A DNA stretch of 64,000 nt from JAKFWI01 sp031398975 (GTDB lineage Bacteria; Pseudomonadota; Alphaproteobacteria; Caulobacterales; Aquidulcibacteraceae), in contig JANNOI010000049.1 in assembly GCA_031398975.1 (NCBI GenBank), positions 28,830 to 92,829 on the forward strand, given 5' to 3'. The translations under genes were made by a program, and so were the position numbers. The notes beneath the pieces are model-generated. The model worked only from the letters and a program-made list of their open reading frames with translations, had not been told where the DNA came from and searched no databases. Positions 51,709 through 60,895 of this stretch are shown here, piece by piece. Each line of letters starts with the position of its first letter. Positions within the stretch are counted from its first letter, which is position 1.

Positions 51709-53544
51709 TCACCACCCGCACGCCCGGCTTTTGTTTTCGCTCTCGAGATAGGTCATCAGCGGGCGGAAATAATCGACGACGGCCGAAGCGTCGATCTCGC
51801 GCTGGCCGGTGAAGGCCTCGAGTGCGTCGGGCCAGGGCTTGGAGGCGCCCATGCGTAGCATCGCATCGAACTTTGCGCCCACCGTCTTGTCCCCATAGAG
51901 GGTGCAGCGGTGCAGCGGCCCGGTCCAGCCCGCCTGCTGGCAAGCGGCGCGGTAGAATTGGAATTGCAGGATGTGGGCGAGGAAGTAGCGGGTATAGGGC
52001 ACGCTAGCGGGCACGTGGTACTTCGCCCCCGGATCGAACGCGCCGGCCGGGCGGGGCCCGGGCGGGGCCACGCCCTGGTAGCGGGTGCGCAGCGTCCACC
52101 AATCCTGGTTATAGGTCGCGGGCGTCGTCTGCCCCGAAAACACCTGCCAGCGCCAGCGATCCACCAGCAGGCCGAACGGCAGGAACGCCACCTTCTCCAG
52201 CGCGCGCGACATCAAAAGGGCGGTGTCCCCCTCCGGCCCGGGGGCCTTGGCGATCAGGCCGATGCGCTCAAGATAGGCCGGCGTGATGGACAGCGTCATC
52301 AGGTCGCCGATGGCTTCGTGGAAGCCGTCATTGGCGCCGTCCTTGTACAGGAAGGGCTGATCCTTGTAGGCGCGCTGATAGAAATTGTGCCCAAGCTCGT
52401 GGTGGACGGTGTTGAAATCCTCGCCAGTGACGGTGGTGCACATCTTGATGCGCAGGTCGTCGCGATTGTCGAGGTCCCAGGCGGAGGCGTGGCATACCAC
52501 TTCGCGGTCGCGCGGGCGGGTGATCATGGAGCGTTCCCAGAACGTCTCCGGCAGGGGCTCAAAGCCCAGCGAGGTGAAGAAGCCCTCGCCGGTCTTCACC
52601 ATCTTGATGGGATCGTACTTGTTGGCCTTCAGGCGCTGGGTGAGGTCGTAGCCGGCGCCGGGCGTGCGCGGCTTGACGATATCCTCGATATTCTCCCACG
52701 ACTGCGCCCACATGTTGCCCAACAGATCGGCGCGGATCGGCCCGGTGGGGGGCTGGACGCCCGCGCCGTATCGGGCGCTGAGCTTGGCGCGCACATGGCA
52801 ATGGAGCTGGTCGTAGAGCGGCTTGACCTGCGCCCAGAGCCGGTCTGTCTCGGCGGCGAAGGCGTCCGGGCTCATCTCGTATTTCGAGCGCCACAGCGCG
52901 CCCGTATCGGCGTAGCCGAGCCCCCGGGCGCCCTCATTGGCGATGGCCACGAGGCGGGTGTATTTCTCCGCCATTGGCGGGGAGATCGTCGCCCACCCCT
53001 CCCAGACCGCCTTGGTGACTGCGGGGTCCCGGCTCTTGGCCAGGATCTGCTCGGCGTCGTTCAGGGTCAGCGTCTTGCCGGCGTGCTGGAACTTGCCGGT
53101 GGCGTAGATTTCCTCGAGGTCGGCGCTGATCTGGGCCAGTTCCGCGGCCGCGCCGGGCTTGGCGGGCGCCGGCAGGGTGAGGCCCTGCTTCAGCAGCTTG
53201 AGCATGCGCGCAGCGTCGGGGGAGAGGCCCTGGACGGCGTCATAGCGGGCGGCCTCCATGGCGAGCTGCACGGCGCGCTCGGTGAAGGCGGCGTTGGCTT
53301 TGGCGGCGATCCAATTGGTGTCGTAGGTGATATTGGTGGCGCGCGCCCAGTCCGCCCGCGCGGACGCTTCCGACAGGGCGGCCAGTTCCTGGTCGGCGCG
53401 CTGCACGAAGGCCTCGGCCTCGGCCGCGCTCGGTCCGGGCGTCGCTGCAATCGTGGCGGGAGGGGCGGGCGCGGCGGTGGCGCACGCGGCCAGGACGCCA
53501 AGCAGCGCAGCGCTTGCAGCGGCCGCCAACCAGGGACGGGACAT
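51709..53544 (-). CDS. M2 (angiotensin-converting-enzyme-like) peptidyl-dipeptidase, lipoprotein
   Basis: A 611-residue zinc metallopeptidase. Signal peptide with lipobox (LLGVLAAC) places the Cys near residue 20. The zinc motif HHELGH lies at 381-386 (HEXXH 382-386) and the third ligand comes in EAIGD. ACE-like motifs: YEMSPDAFAAETDRLW, LLGNMWAQSWENI, VCHASAWDLDN. Exported, removing C-terminal dipeptides; natural substrate unknown. Start is the second ATG. Confidence 0.92.
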   Translation of the reverse strand: MSRPWLAAAASAALLGVLAACATAAPAPPATIAATPGPSAAEAEAFVQRADQELAALSEASARADWARATNITYDTNWIAAKANAAFTERAVQLAMEAARYDAVQGLSPDAARMLKLLKQGLTLPAPAKPGAAAELAQISADLEEIYATGKFQHAGKTLTLNDAEQILAKSRDPAVTKAVWEGWATISPPMAEKYTRLVAIANEGARGLGYADTGALWRSKYEMSPDAFAAETDRLWAQVKPLYDQLHCHVRAKLSARYGAGVQPPTGPIRADLLGNMWAQSWENIEDIVKPRTPGAGYDLTQRLKANKYDPIKMVKTGEGFFTSLGFEPLPETFWERSMITRPRDREVVCHASAWDLDNRDDLRIKMCTTVTGEDFNTVHHELGHNFYQRAYKDQPFLYKDGANDGFHEAIGDLMTLSITPAYLERIGLIAKAPGPEGDTALLMSRALEKVAFLPFGLLVDRWRWQVFSGQTTPATYNQDWWTLRTRYQGVAPPGPRPAGAFDPGAKYHVPASVPYTRYFLAHILQFQFYRAACQQAGWTGPLHRCTLYGDKTVGAKFDAMLRMGASKPWPDALEAFTGQREIDASAVVDYFRPLMTYLESENKSRACGW

Positions 53545-53580
53545 CATGGGAAGCCTCTTTTACCCAAGCCGTTTCCAGCC

Positions 53581-53693
53581 TAGACCGTTTCCCGAAAAGT
53601 GTTACGCGGTTTTCGGACGAGAAACGGTCTACTTTAAAATGTAGAGCGGTTTTTCTCCATTGGATTGATTCAATCCAATCGAGAACTGCTCTA
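53581..53693. repeat. composite palindromic repeat, copy 2
   Basis: Unit B: TAGACCGTTTC (53581-53591) pairs with GAAACGGTCTA (53621-53631), enclosing CCGAAAA/TTTTCGG (53592-53598, 53610-53616). Unit A: TAGAGC (53642-53647) pairs with GCTCTA (53688-53693), enclosing ATTGGATTGA/TCAATCCAAT (53659-53668, 53670-53679). Unit A shares its TAGAGC-type ends with the copy at 27016, but order and inner sequence differ. Lies between divergent genes. Confidence 0.7.
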
Positions 53694-53777
53694 GCGGCTT
53701 CCGCGCCGACAAAACAAGGGTTTGCGGCGGACGCGCGAGCGCTTTGCAGCCGATGGCCGCCGGCATAGGATCAAGCC

Positions 53778-54590
53778 ATGGCTGAACCCGCCGCCCCCGA
53801 CCACGATGCCGAAATCGCGGACGCCCGCGCCGAGATCGACGCCATCGACACCGAAATCCTGGGGCTCCTGGGCGCGCGGGTGGCGTGCAATGTGCGCATC
53901 GCCGCCGCCAAGGCCGCGCAAGGGGTGGCGATGCCGCTCCGGCCCGCGCGCGAGGTGCAGATGCTGCGCCGGCTCGTGGCCGCCGCGCCGGACGGGGTCG
54001 ATACCGGGCTGATCCTCGACGTCTGGCGGGCGATGATCGCGGCCAATGTGCGCCGGCAGCAGCCAGTGGACGTGGCGCTGGGCGGCGCGCCGGACATGCT
54101 GCGCCATTTCGACGTTGCGCGCCGCCATTTCGGCGGCTCGGCGCGGCTGGTGCGCACCGCCGACGCGCGCGAGGCGCTGGTGAAGGCGCTGGAGCAGCCC
54201 TTTACGGTCGCGGTCGTGCCGTGGCCGGGCGCGCAGGGCGCTGCGGTCTGGTGGCCGATCCTGGCGGAATCCCGGTTCCACGGCCTCGCCATTATCGCCG
54301 CCCTTCCCATGGCGGGGGGGGAGGAGCCGGAGGCCGCCCTGGTCGCGGCGCGCGCCACGCTCGAGCCCGCGGGCGAGGACCGCACGTTCGGCCTCGCCTT
54401 CGATCCCCATTGGCGCGCGGTCGCCGCGCTCGCCAAGGCCGATTTGCAGGGCCGCGACGTCGCCCGGGTGCGCGAAACGGTGCTCGTTGAACTGACGGGC
54501 TTCATCCGGGCCGATGACGGGCGGATCGCCACCGCCATCCGCGCGGGGCTCGAAGGGTTCCGCGTCATCGGCGCCTACGCACGCCTCTAA
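53778..54590 (+). CDS. chorismate mutase (AroQ-type) with C-terminal domain
   Basis: A 270-residue protein. Residues about 12-95 form an AroQ helical chorismate mutase: ADARAEIDAIDTEILGLLGARVACNVRIAAAKAA and RPAREVQMLRRL carry the Arg and Lys residues. The C-terminal 170 residues resemble a prephenate-dehydratase-like fold but lack the catalytic signature. It probably makes prephenate for Tyr/Phe. Operon with hisC (22 bp). Confidence 0.8.
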   Translation: MAEPAAPDHDAEIADARAEIDAIDTEILGLLGARVACNVRIAAAKAAQGVAMPLRPAREVQMLRRLVAAAPDGVDTGLILDVWRAMIAANVRRQQPVDVALGGAPDMLRHFDVARRHFGGSARLVRTADAREALVKALEQPFTVAVVPWPGAQGAAVWWPILAESRFHGLAIIAALPMAGGEEPEAALVAARATLEPAGEDRTFGLAFDPHWRAVAALAKADLQGRDVARVRETVLVELTGFIRADDGRIATAIRAGLEGFRVIGAYARL

Positions 54591-54612
54591 CTCCTGAAGA
54601 CCTGAGCCTCCC

Positions 54613-55698
54613 ATGCCTCCCAAACCCGTGCCGGGCGTCGCCGCCATCCAGCCCTATAAGGGGGGCGAGTCCGTGCTCGCGGGGTTCGAAAAGCCGGTTA
54701 AGCTCGCCTCGAACGAAAACCCGCTGGGCGCAAGCCCGAAGGCGCGCGCGGCCTATCTCGCCGCCGCCGAAAAGCTCGCCCTTTACCCCGAGGACAGCGC
54801 GCTCGCGCTGCGCACCGCGATCGGACGCCGGCACGGCCTCGATCCCCAGCGCATCCTGTGCGGGGCGGGCTCGGACGAGATTTTCCAATTGCTGGGGCGC
54901 GCCTATCTCGCGGAAGGCGATGAGATCGTTGAGAGCGAACACGCGTTTGCGGTCTATCGCATGGTGGCCCAGGCGGCGGGCGCGGGCGTGGCCCGGGCGA
55001 AAGACAAGGCCTATGTCGTGGACGTCGACGCGATGCTCGCCGCGGTGAGCGCGCGCACCAAGATCGTCTTCCTCGCCAATCCCAACAACCCCACCGGAAC
55101 CTACACGCCTTATGACGAGCTCGTGCGCCTGCACGCGGGCCTGCCCGAGCACGTGCTGCTGGTGATCGATGCGGCGTATGCGGAATATGTGCAGCGCAAC
55201 GATTACGCCGAAGGCCTCGAGCTCGCCTCCGCGTATGACAACGTGATCATGACGCGGACCTTCTCCAAGATCCACGGGCTCGCCGGGCTGCGCGTGGGCT
55301 GGGCGTATGGCGCGCCGGGAGTGATCGCGGCGCTGAACGCGGTGCGCGGGCCGTTCAATGTCAGCGCCCCGGCCATGGCCGCGGCGGCGGCGGCGCTGGA
55401 GGACGGCCCCTTCGTGGAGGCCAGCATCGTCCACAATGCGCGGGAGCTTAAGCGGGTCAGCGCGGGCCTCGCCGCGCTCGGCCTCCATGTCACGCCCAGC
55501 GTGTGCAATTTCGTGCTGGTGCATTTCCCCCCGGAGGGCCCCCACACGGCGCCGGCCGCGGACGCCTTCCTGCGCAGCCGCGGCTTCATCCTGCGGCGGA
55601 TGGAGACGTATTCCCTGCCGGGCGCGCTTCGCATGTCCATCGGCGCGGAGGCGGACAATACCGGCGCGCTCGCCGCGCTGGCCGATTTCCTGCGCTGA
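54613..55698 (+). CDS. hisC: histidinol-phosphate/aromatic aminotransferase
   Basis: A 361-residue PLP aminotransferase of fold type I. KLASNENPLGASPKA, AYLAEGDEIVESEHAFAVYRM, VFLANPNNPTGTYTPYDEL and TFSKIHGLAGLRVGW with the PLP Lys; C-terminal LRMSIGAEADN. HisC proteins near chorismate mutase often also transaminate prephenate or aromatic precursors. A prephenate dehydrogenase gene is not adjacent. Convergent with uvrB, 12 bp away. Confidence 0.9.
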   Translation: MPPKPVPGVAAIQPYKGGESVLAGFEKPVKLASNENPLGASPKARAAYLAAAEKLALYPEDSALALRTAIGRRHGLDPQRILCGAGSDEIFQLLGRAYLAEGDEIVESEHAFAVYRMVAQAAGAGVARAKDKAYVVDVDAMLAAVSARTKIVFLANPNNPTGTYTPYDELVRLHAGLPEHVLLVIDAAYAEYVQRNDYAEGLELASAYDNVIMTRTFSKIHGLAGLRVGWAYGAPGVIAALNAVRGPFNVSAPAMAAAAAALEDGPFVEASIVHNARELKRVSAGLAALGLHVTPSVCNFVLVHFPPEGPHTAPAADAFLRSRGFILRRMETYSLPGALRMSIGAEADNTGALAALADFLR

Positions 55699-55710
55699 GT
55701 CTGGCCGCGG

Positions 55711-57990
55711 TCAGCCTTTGCGGCGCCCGCGATAGCCGGGCTTGCCGCCGCTGGAGCGCCCAACGGGCGCAGCCTTATCGGTCGCCGCGCGAACCTCGCT
55801 CTGGCGCGCGAGGGGGTCGTCGGCGATCACCAATTCGGCGGCCTGCAATTTCTTGATCTCGTCACGCACGCGCGCAGCGATTTCGAAATCGAGATTGGCG
55901 GCGGCCTCGCGCATCTGACGCTCGAGGTCGGCGATATAGGCCTTGATGTTGTGGCCGATGAACGGGGCTTGATCCTCGCCCACCCCGGCCTTGCCGGGCT
56001 TTCCGAGCCGCTTCAGCGCCATCGGATCGCGAGGGTCGATGGTCAGGCTGTCTTTCTCATAGACGCTGTCGAGAATGTCGGCGATGCGGCTCTTGACGCT
56101 CTGGGGCGTAATGGCGTGTTCGAGGTTATAAGCGCGCTGCTTCTCGCGCCGGCGTTCCGTCTCGGCCATGGCGCGGGTCATGGAGCCGGTGATCGTGTCC
56201 GCATAGAGGATGACTTTGCCGTCGACATTGCGCGCCGCGCGCCCGATCGTCTGGACGAGCGACGTCTCCGAGCGCAGGAAGCCCTCCTTATCGGCGTCGA
56301 GTATGGCCACCAGCCCGCATTCGGGAATGTCGAGGCCCTCGCGCAGCAGGTTGATGCCCACGAGCACGTCGAATACGCCGAGCCGCAGGTCGCGGATGAT
56401 CTCGATCCGCTCCACCGTGTCGATGTCGGAATGCATGTAGCGCACGCGGACGCCCTGCTCGTGCATATATTCGGTGAGGTCTTCGGCCATGCGCTTTGTC
56501 AGCACCGTGACCAGAGCGCGCAGGTCCCGCTTGGCGGCCTCCTTCACCTCCGCGATCACGTCATCGACCTGACTTGCGCCCCCGCTCGACACCGGGCGCA
56601 CCTCCACGGGGGGATCGATCAACCCGGTGGGGCGGATCACCTGCTCCACGAACACCCCGCCCGTGCGCTCCAACTCCCACCGCCCCGGCGTCGCCGAGAC
56701 ATGAACGGTCTGGGGCCGCATCGCGTCCCATTCCTCAAACTTCAAGGGCCGGTTGTCGAGGCAGGAGGGCAGGCGGAAGCCGTACTCGGACAGCGTCATC
56801 TTGCGGTTGAAGTCGCCCCGGTACATGCCCCCGATCTGGGGCACGGTGACGTGGCTCTCGTCCACGAAAATAAGCGCATTCTCGGGCAGGTACTCAAACA
56901 AGGTCGGCGGCGGCTCGCCGGGACGCCGCCCGGTGAGGTAGCGCGAATAATTCTCGATGCCGGCGCAGGAGCCGGTGGCGAGCATCATCTCCATGTCAAA
57001 CTTGGTGCGCTGCTCCAGGCGCTGGGCCTCCAGCAGCTTGCCTTCCTGGTTGAACTGGTCGAGCCGGCGCTTCAACTCCTCCTTGATCTGCTCCACCGCT
57101 TGGTTCAGCGTCGGCCGCGGCGTGACATAGTGGGAGTTCGCGTAGAATTTCACCGCGGGAAAGGCGTCGGTGCGCCGGCCGGTGAGCGGATCAAACTCCT
57201 GGATCGCCTCCACCTCGTCGCCGAAGAAGGAAAGCCGCCAGGCGCGGTCCTCGAGGTGGGCCGGGAACACCTCCACCACGTCCCCCCGCACCCGGAACAT
57301 GCCGCGCGCAAAGGCGCTTTCGTTGCGCTTGTAGTGCAACGCCACGAGGTCGCGGATCAAATCATGCTGGCTGTAGGTCTGGCCTGACTTCACCGTGAAC
57401 GTCATCGAGGTATAGGTCTCAACCGAGCCGATGCCGTAGATGCAGGACACGGAAGCGACGATGATCACGTCGTCGCGTTCGAGCACGGCCCGGGTGGCCG
57501 AATGGCGCATCCGGTCGATCTGCTCGTTGATGTTGGATTCTTTCTCGATATAAGTGTCCGTACGCGGAACATACGCCTCAGGCTGGTAATAGTCGTAATA
57601 GGAGACGAAATACTCCACCGCGTTGCCCGGGAAGAAGCTCTTGAACTCGCCATAGAGCTGCGCCGCCAAAGTCTTGTTGGGCGCGAGCACGAGGGCGGGG
57701 CGCTGGGCGCTCTCGATCACCTTCGCCATCGTGAACGTCTTGCCCGAGCCGGTCACGCCCAGCAGCACCTGGTCCTGCTCGCGCCGCTCCAGGCCTTGTA
57801 TGAGGTCGGCGATCGCGTTGGGCTGGTCCCCCGCCGGGGTGTAGGCGCTTTCTAGCGTGAACCGCTTGCCGCCCTCCAGCCGCTCCCAGATCCGGTCCGG
57901 CCGGTGCGGCGCCCAGATCGCGGAGGTCTGGTCGAACAGGAAGGCGGCGGGCGCTTCCGCCGCGCCGGGGGGAGGGCTGGAACGGGGCAT
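55711..57990 (-). CDS. uvrB: excinuclease ABC subunit B
   Basis: A 759-residue UvrB of nucleotide excision repair. Walker A GVTGSGKT at 78-85, beta-hairpin YYDYYQPEAYVP at 131-142, helicase motif DESHVT and LVGINLLREGLDIPE, C-terminal UVR motif (LERQMREAAANLDFEIAARVRDEI). A Gly/Pro-rich N-terminal extension of about 40 residues precedes the core. No GTTC-N7-GTTC SOS box is found just upstream. Confidence 0.96.
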   Translation of the reverse strand: MPRSSPPPGAAEAPAAFLFDQTSAIWAPHRPDRIWERLEGGKRFTLESAYTPAGDQPNAIADLIQGLERREQDQVLLGVTGSGKTFTMAKVIESAQRPALVLAPNKTLAAQLYGEFKSFFPGNAVEYFVSYYDYYQPEAYVPRTDTYIEKESNINEQIDRMRHSATRAVLERDDVIIVASVSCIYGIGSVETYTSMTFTVKSGQTYSQHDLIRDLVALHYKRNESAFARGMFRVRGDVVEVFPAHLEDRAWRLSFFGDEVEAIQEFDPLTGRRTDAFPAVKFYANSHYVTPRPTLNQAVEQIKEELKRRLDQFNQEGKLLEAQRLEQRTKFDMEMMLATGSCAGIENYSRYLTGRRPGEPPPTLFEYLPENALIFVDESHVTVPQIGGMYRGDFNRKMTLSEYGFRLPSCLDNRPLKFEEWDAMRPQTVHVSATPGRWELERTGGVFVEQVIRPTGLIDPPVEVRPVSSGGASQVDDVIAEVKEAAKRDLRALVTVLTKRMAEDLTEYMHEQGVRVRYMHSDIDTVERIEIIRDLRLGVFDVLVGINLLREGLDIPECGLVAILDADKEGFLRSETSLVQTIGRAARNVDGKVILYADTITGSMTRAMAETERRREKQRAYNLEHAITPQSVKSRIADILDSVYEKDSLTIDPRDPMALKRLGKPGKAGVGEDQAPFIGHNIKAYIADLERQMREAAANLDFEIAARVRDEIKKLQAAELVIADDPLARQSEVRAATDKAAPVGRSSGGKPGYRGRRKG

Positions 57991-58137
57991 GAATCAAAAT
58001 AGGCGGCCGCCCCGCTTTTGGCCAGAGCCGGGGAGAAGAGCCAGGGGACGAAGCGCCGCGCACACGATGCGCATTCCGGCTGACGGCGCGAAACGCCCCC
58101 GCTAAGGTCCCGTCCGTGCGGGAGCGGGGGCTTGGGG

Positions 58138-59241
58138 ATGAAATGGATCGTAGCGATCGTGCTGACGCTGGCGGCGGTGTTGGGCGCGGCGCTGGCGGCG
58201 GCCCTTTTCCTGCTGCCGGCGCGTATGGAAGTCACCCGCGCCATGGAGATCGCCCGTCCGCGCGCGCTGCTTTACCCGCTGCTGGCCGATCTGCGCACCT
58301 TCAACGAATTCTCCCCCTGGTTCGACCAAGACCCGAAGGCCGAATACACGTTCAGCGGTCCCGCGCGCGGGGTCGGTCAGCGGATGGCCTGGGACAGCAC
58401 CGTCAAATCCGTCGGCCAGGGCGCGCAGACGATAGTGCGCCTCGAGCCGGACGCCCTGGTGGAGACCGAACTTGATCTCGGCGTGCGCGGCAAGGCGCTC
58501 GGACGCTGGACGCTGACGCCTTCCCCGCAAGGCGCGCGCGTGGCCTGGACGCTCGTGTCCGAGTGCGGGGAGGGGATCGCCTCGGCGGTGTGCCGCTATA
58601 AAAACCTCCTGCAGCAACCCGCCGCGGCGAAGGAGCTCGATTCCGGCCTCGCAAAGCTCAAGGCGGTGGGCGAGCGGATGCCGAATGTCGACATCGCCGG
58701 CCTGAAGCTTGACCTCGTGTCCGCCCCCGCCCAGGACTGGGCGTTCGTCGAGGGCGAAACCGCCCAGACCGCAGAGGCGTTCGCGGCGGCGCTGCGCCAG
58801 TCGCTCGCTTATGTCGAGGTGTTCTTCTCGCAGAACGGGCTGATCGGGGCGGGGCCCCCCACGGTCGTCATCACCAAATGGGCCGACGGCAAGTTCGGCT
58901 TCCGCGCCGGCATGGCGTTTTCCGGGCCGATGCCTACGGCGGTGTTCGGCGTCAAGGCGGGCAAGACCCCGGCCGGGCGGGCCCTGCGCGCCGTCCATGT
59001 CGGCACGTTCGAGAGCCGCCGCGCGCTCGACCCCCGGATCGAGGCCTATGTCCTGGCCCACCGCTTCAAACGCGCGGGAGACACCTTTGAAGTCTTCCCC
59101 AAGCCCGACCCCGCCGCCGTCCCCGTCCCTGCCGCCGCGCCCGCCGAAGGGGTCGCCGCCGAAGGCGTCGCCGCCGCGACGACGACCGATCCCGCCGCGC
59201 CCGCCCTCCAGCACGCCGAGATCTACGTCCCCGTCCTCTGA
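58138..59241 (+). CDS. SRPBCC-domain protein with GyrI-like C-terminal region
   Basis: A 367-residue protein with an N-terminal membrane segment (WIVAIVLTLAAVLGAALAAALFLL), an SRPBCC/polyketide-cyclase-like domain (AMEIARPRALLYPLLADLRTFNEFSPWFDQDP), then a region with VEGETAQTAEAFAAALRQSLAYVEVFFSQNGL, which resembles GyrI-like small-molecule-binding domains. A Pro/Ala-rich tail ends it. A lipid or small-ligand binder is plausible. ATG 58138 has GGAGCGGGG upstream. Confidence 0.75.
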   Translation: MKWIVAIVLTLAAVLGAALAAALFLLPARMEVTRAMEIARPRALLYPLLADLRTFNEFSPWFDQDPKAEYTFSGPARGVGQRMAWDSTVKSVGQGAQTIVRLEPDALVETELDLGVRGKALGRWTLTPSPQGARVAWTLVSECGEGIASAVCRYKNLLQQPAAAKELDSGLAKLKAVGERMPNVDIAGLKLDLVSAPAQDWAFVEGETAQTAEAFAAALRQSLAYVEVFFSQNGLIGAGPPTVVITKWADGKFGFRAGMAFSGPMPTAVFGVKAGKTPAGRALRAVHVGTFESRRALDPRIEAYVLAHRFKRAGDTFEVFPKPDPAAVPVPAAAPAEGVAAEGVAAATTTDPAAPALQHAEIYVPVL

Positions 59242-59349
59242 CCGCACGAGCATCCCCCGCCCGGGTTCCGGCCCGCCGCGCGCCGGAGAACCTGCCCCGG
59301 ACCGCGCCCTTGCACCCCCCGCCGCCCCCGTCTATACGACCCCTCGACC

Positions 59350-59424
<75 letters not shown>

Positions 59425-59531
59425 TGCCTTCCCTAAAGGCGGAAAAAATCCGCCAACATCTTGAACGGCAAGGTCAAATCGGCGGTCCTAAAGCCCTGAT
59501 TCCGCATTCCCTCAAGCCTGCGGCGCGCTTC

Positions 59532-60890
59532 TCAACGCGGAGTTCGGCCAAGTCTCCATTGCAGGATCAGTCCCACCAGCAGGAGCGCCACGCCGGTCAG
59601 GGCGCCGATGCGGACATAGGCGAGGCTGGACCAGAGTACGAAGAGGCTCGAGGCGATGAAGAGGGCGGGGACGAGCGGGAAGAGGGGTGTGCGGACGGGG
59701 CGGGGCGTGTCTTTGTGCGTGAAGCGGAGCACGATCAGGGCGACGCCGGAGGCGGTGAGGAACAGCCAGAAGACTGGCGCGGTGAAGTCTACGAGGGTCG
59801 TGAAGCCGTCGCGCGTCGCGGCCCCCAGCGCGACCAGGGCGAGGGACACCGCACCCTGGGCCAGGATGGCGCCCACGGGCGCGCCCCGCGCCGTGTCCCA
59901 CCGCGCCAGCCGGGCGATGGCCGGCCAGTCCCTCGCCGCCGCATACGTCGTGCGGGCGCCGACGACGATGGTGGCGTTGATCGAAGTGATGGTGGCGAAG
60001 GCGACGCCCAAGGCGAGCACCCCCGCCGCGCCGGGCCCGAAGGCGCGCGCCATCAGGTCCGCGGCCGGCGCAGGGCTTGCGGCCAGACCCTCCAAGCCGA
60101 GGCCGCGCCACAGCGCCCAATTCGCGATGAGATAAAGCGCGGTGATCGCGCCTGTGGCCAAGAGAAGCGCCTGCAACATGCCGCGCTTTGGGTCCCGCAC
60201 TTCGGCTGACAGGGTAGAGATCTCGCTCCAGCCGCCATAGGCCAACAGGACGAACACGAGAGCGAGGCCGAAAGTCGAAGGCGGCGCGAGCGAGGACGCG
60301 CGCGCGCCTGCGTCGAGCGGGGGAACGCCCGTCCAGACAAGCCAGATCGCCGCCCCGGCCAGCAATAAGAGCCCCAGCGCCTCAAGCCCCGTCACGGCGA
60401 AATTGACGCCGGCCGAGCCGTGCACGCCGCGCAGATTGAACAGAGTGAGGAGAGTGACAGACAGCGCCGCATAGACCGCCGGCCCCTGCGGCCCTAGGTC
60501 CAACACGACATTAAGATAATCGCCCAGGACAAAGCCCAGCAGCGCGATCGAGCCAGTGTTGATGATCGCGAACCGCGCCCAGGCGAAGAGGAAGGCGACG
60601 CGCCGCCCATAGGCCGTCTTCAAAACATGATAATCGCCGCCCGGATCGGGAAAGGCGGTCGATAACTCGGCATAGACAAGCGCGCCGAGCAGCGAGATCA
60701 TCCCGCCCGCAATCCAGGCCAGGAACAGCCATTCCGAGGACCCGGCATTGGCGGCCACCACGGCCGGGCTCTTGAAGATGCCGGCGCCCACCACCATCCC
60801 GACGGCGATCACGGCCACATAAAGACTGGACAATCGCCGCGCAGGCGCCGCCGCCGCCGCCCGCCCGGGATCGCTCGTCTGGCTGTCCAT
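59532..60890 (-). CDS. APC-superfamily amino acid permease
   Basis: A 452-residue permease with 12 predicted TM helices. VAVIAVGMVVGAGIFKSPAVVAAN is the TM1 signature of APC transporters; LVYAELSTAFPDPGGDYHVL the TM2-3 region; YGGWSEISTLSAEVRDPKRGM the TM6 loop. Imports an amino acid or peptide-like solute; which is unknown. It lies 5 bp after the TonB receptor on the same strand. Confidence 0.9.
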   Translation of the reverse strand: MDSQTSDPGRAAAAAPARRLSSLYVAVIAVGMVVGAGIFKSPAVVAANAGSSEWLFLAWIAGGMISLLGALVYAELSTAFPDPGGDYHVLKTAYGRRVAFLFAWARFAIINTGSIALLGFVLGDYLNVVLDLGPQGPAVYAALSVTLLTLFNLRGVHGSAGVNFAVTGLEALGLLLLAGAAIWLVWTGVPPLDAGARASSLAPPSTFGLALVFVLLAYGGWSEISTLSAEVRDPKRGMLQALLLATGAITALYLIANWALWRGLGLEGLAASPAPAADLMARAFGPGAAGVLALGVAFATITSINATIVVGARTTYAAARDWPAIARLARWDTARGAPVGAILAQGAVSLALVALGAATRDGFTTLVDFTAPVFWLFLTASGVALIVLRFTHKDTPRPVRTPLFPLVPALFIASSLFVLWSSLAYVRIGALTGVALLLVGLILQWRLGRTPR

Positions 60891-60895
60891 GTCGG

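Noticed and set aside
57991..58110. SOS (LexA) box upstream of uvrB
   Set aside because: No GTTC-N7-GTTC or its complement appears in the sequence just upstream.
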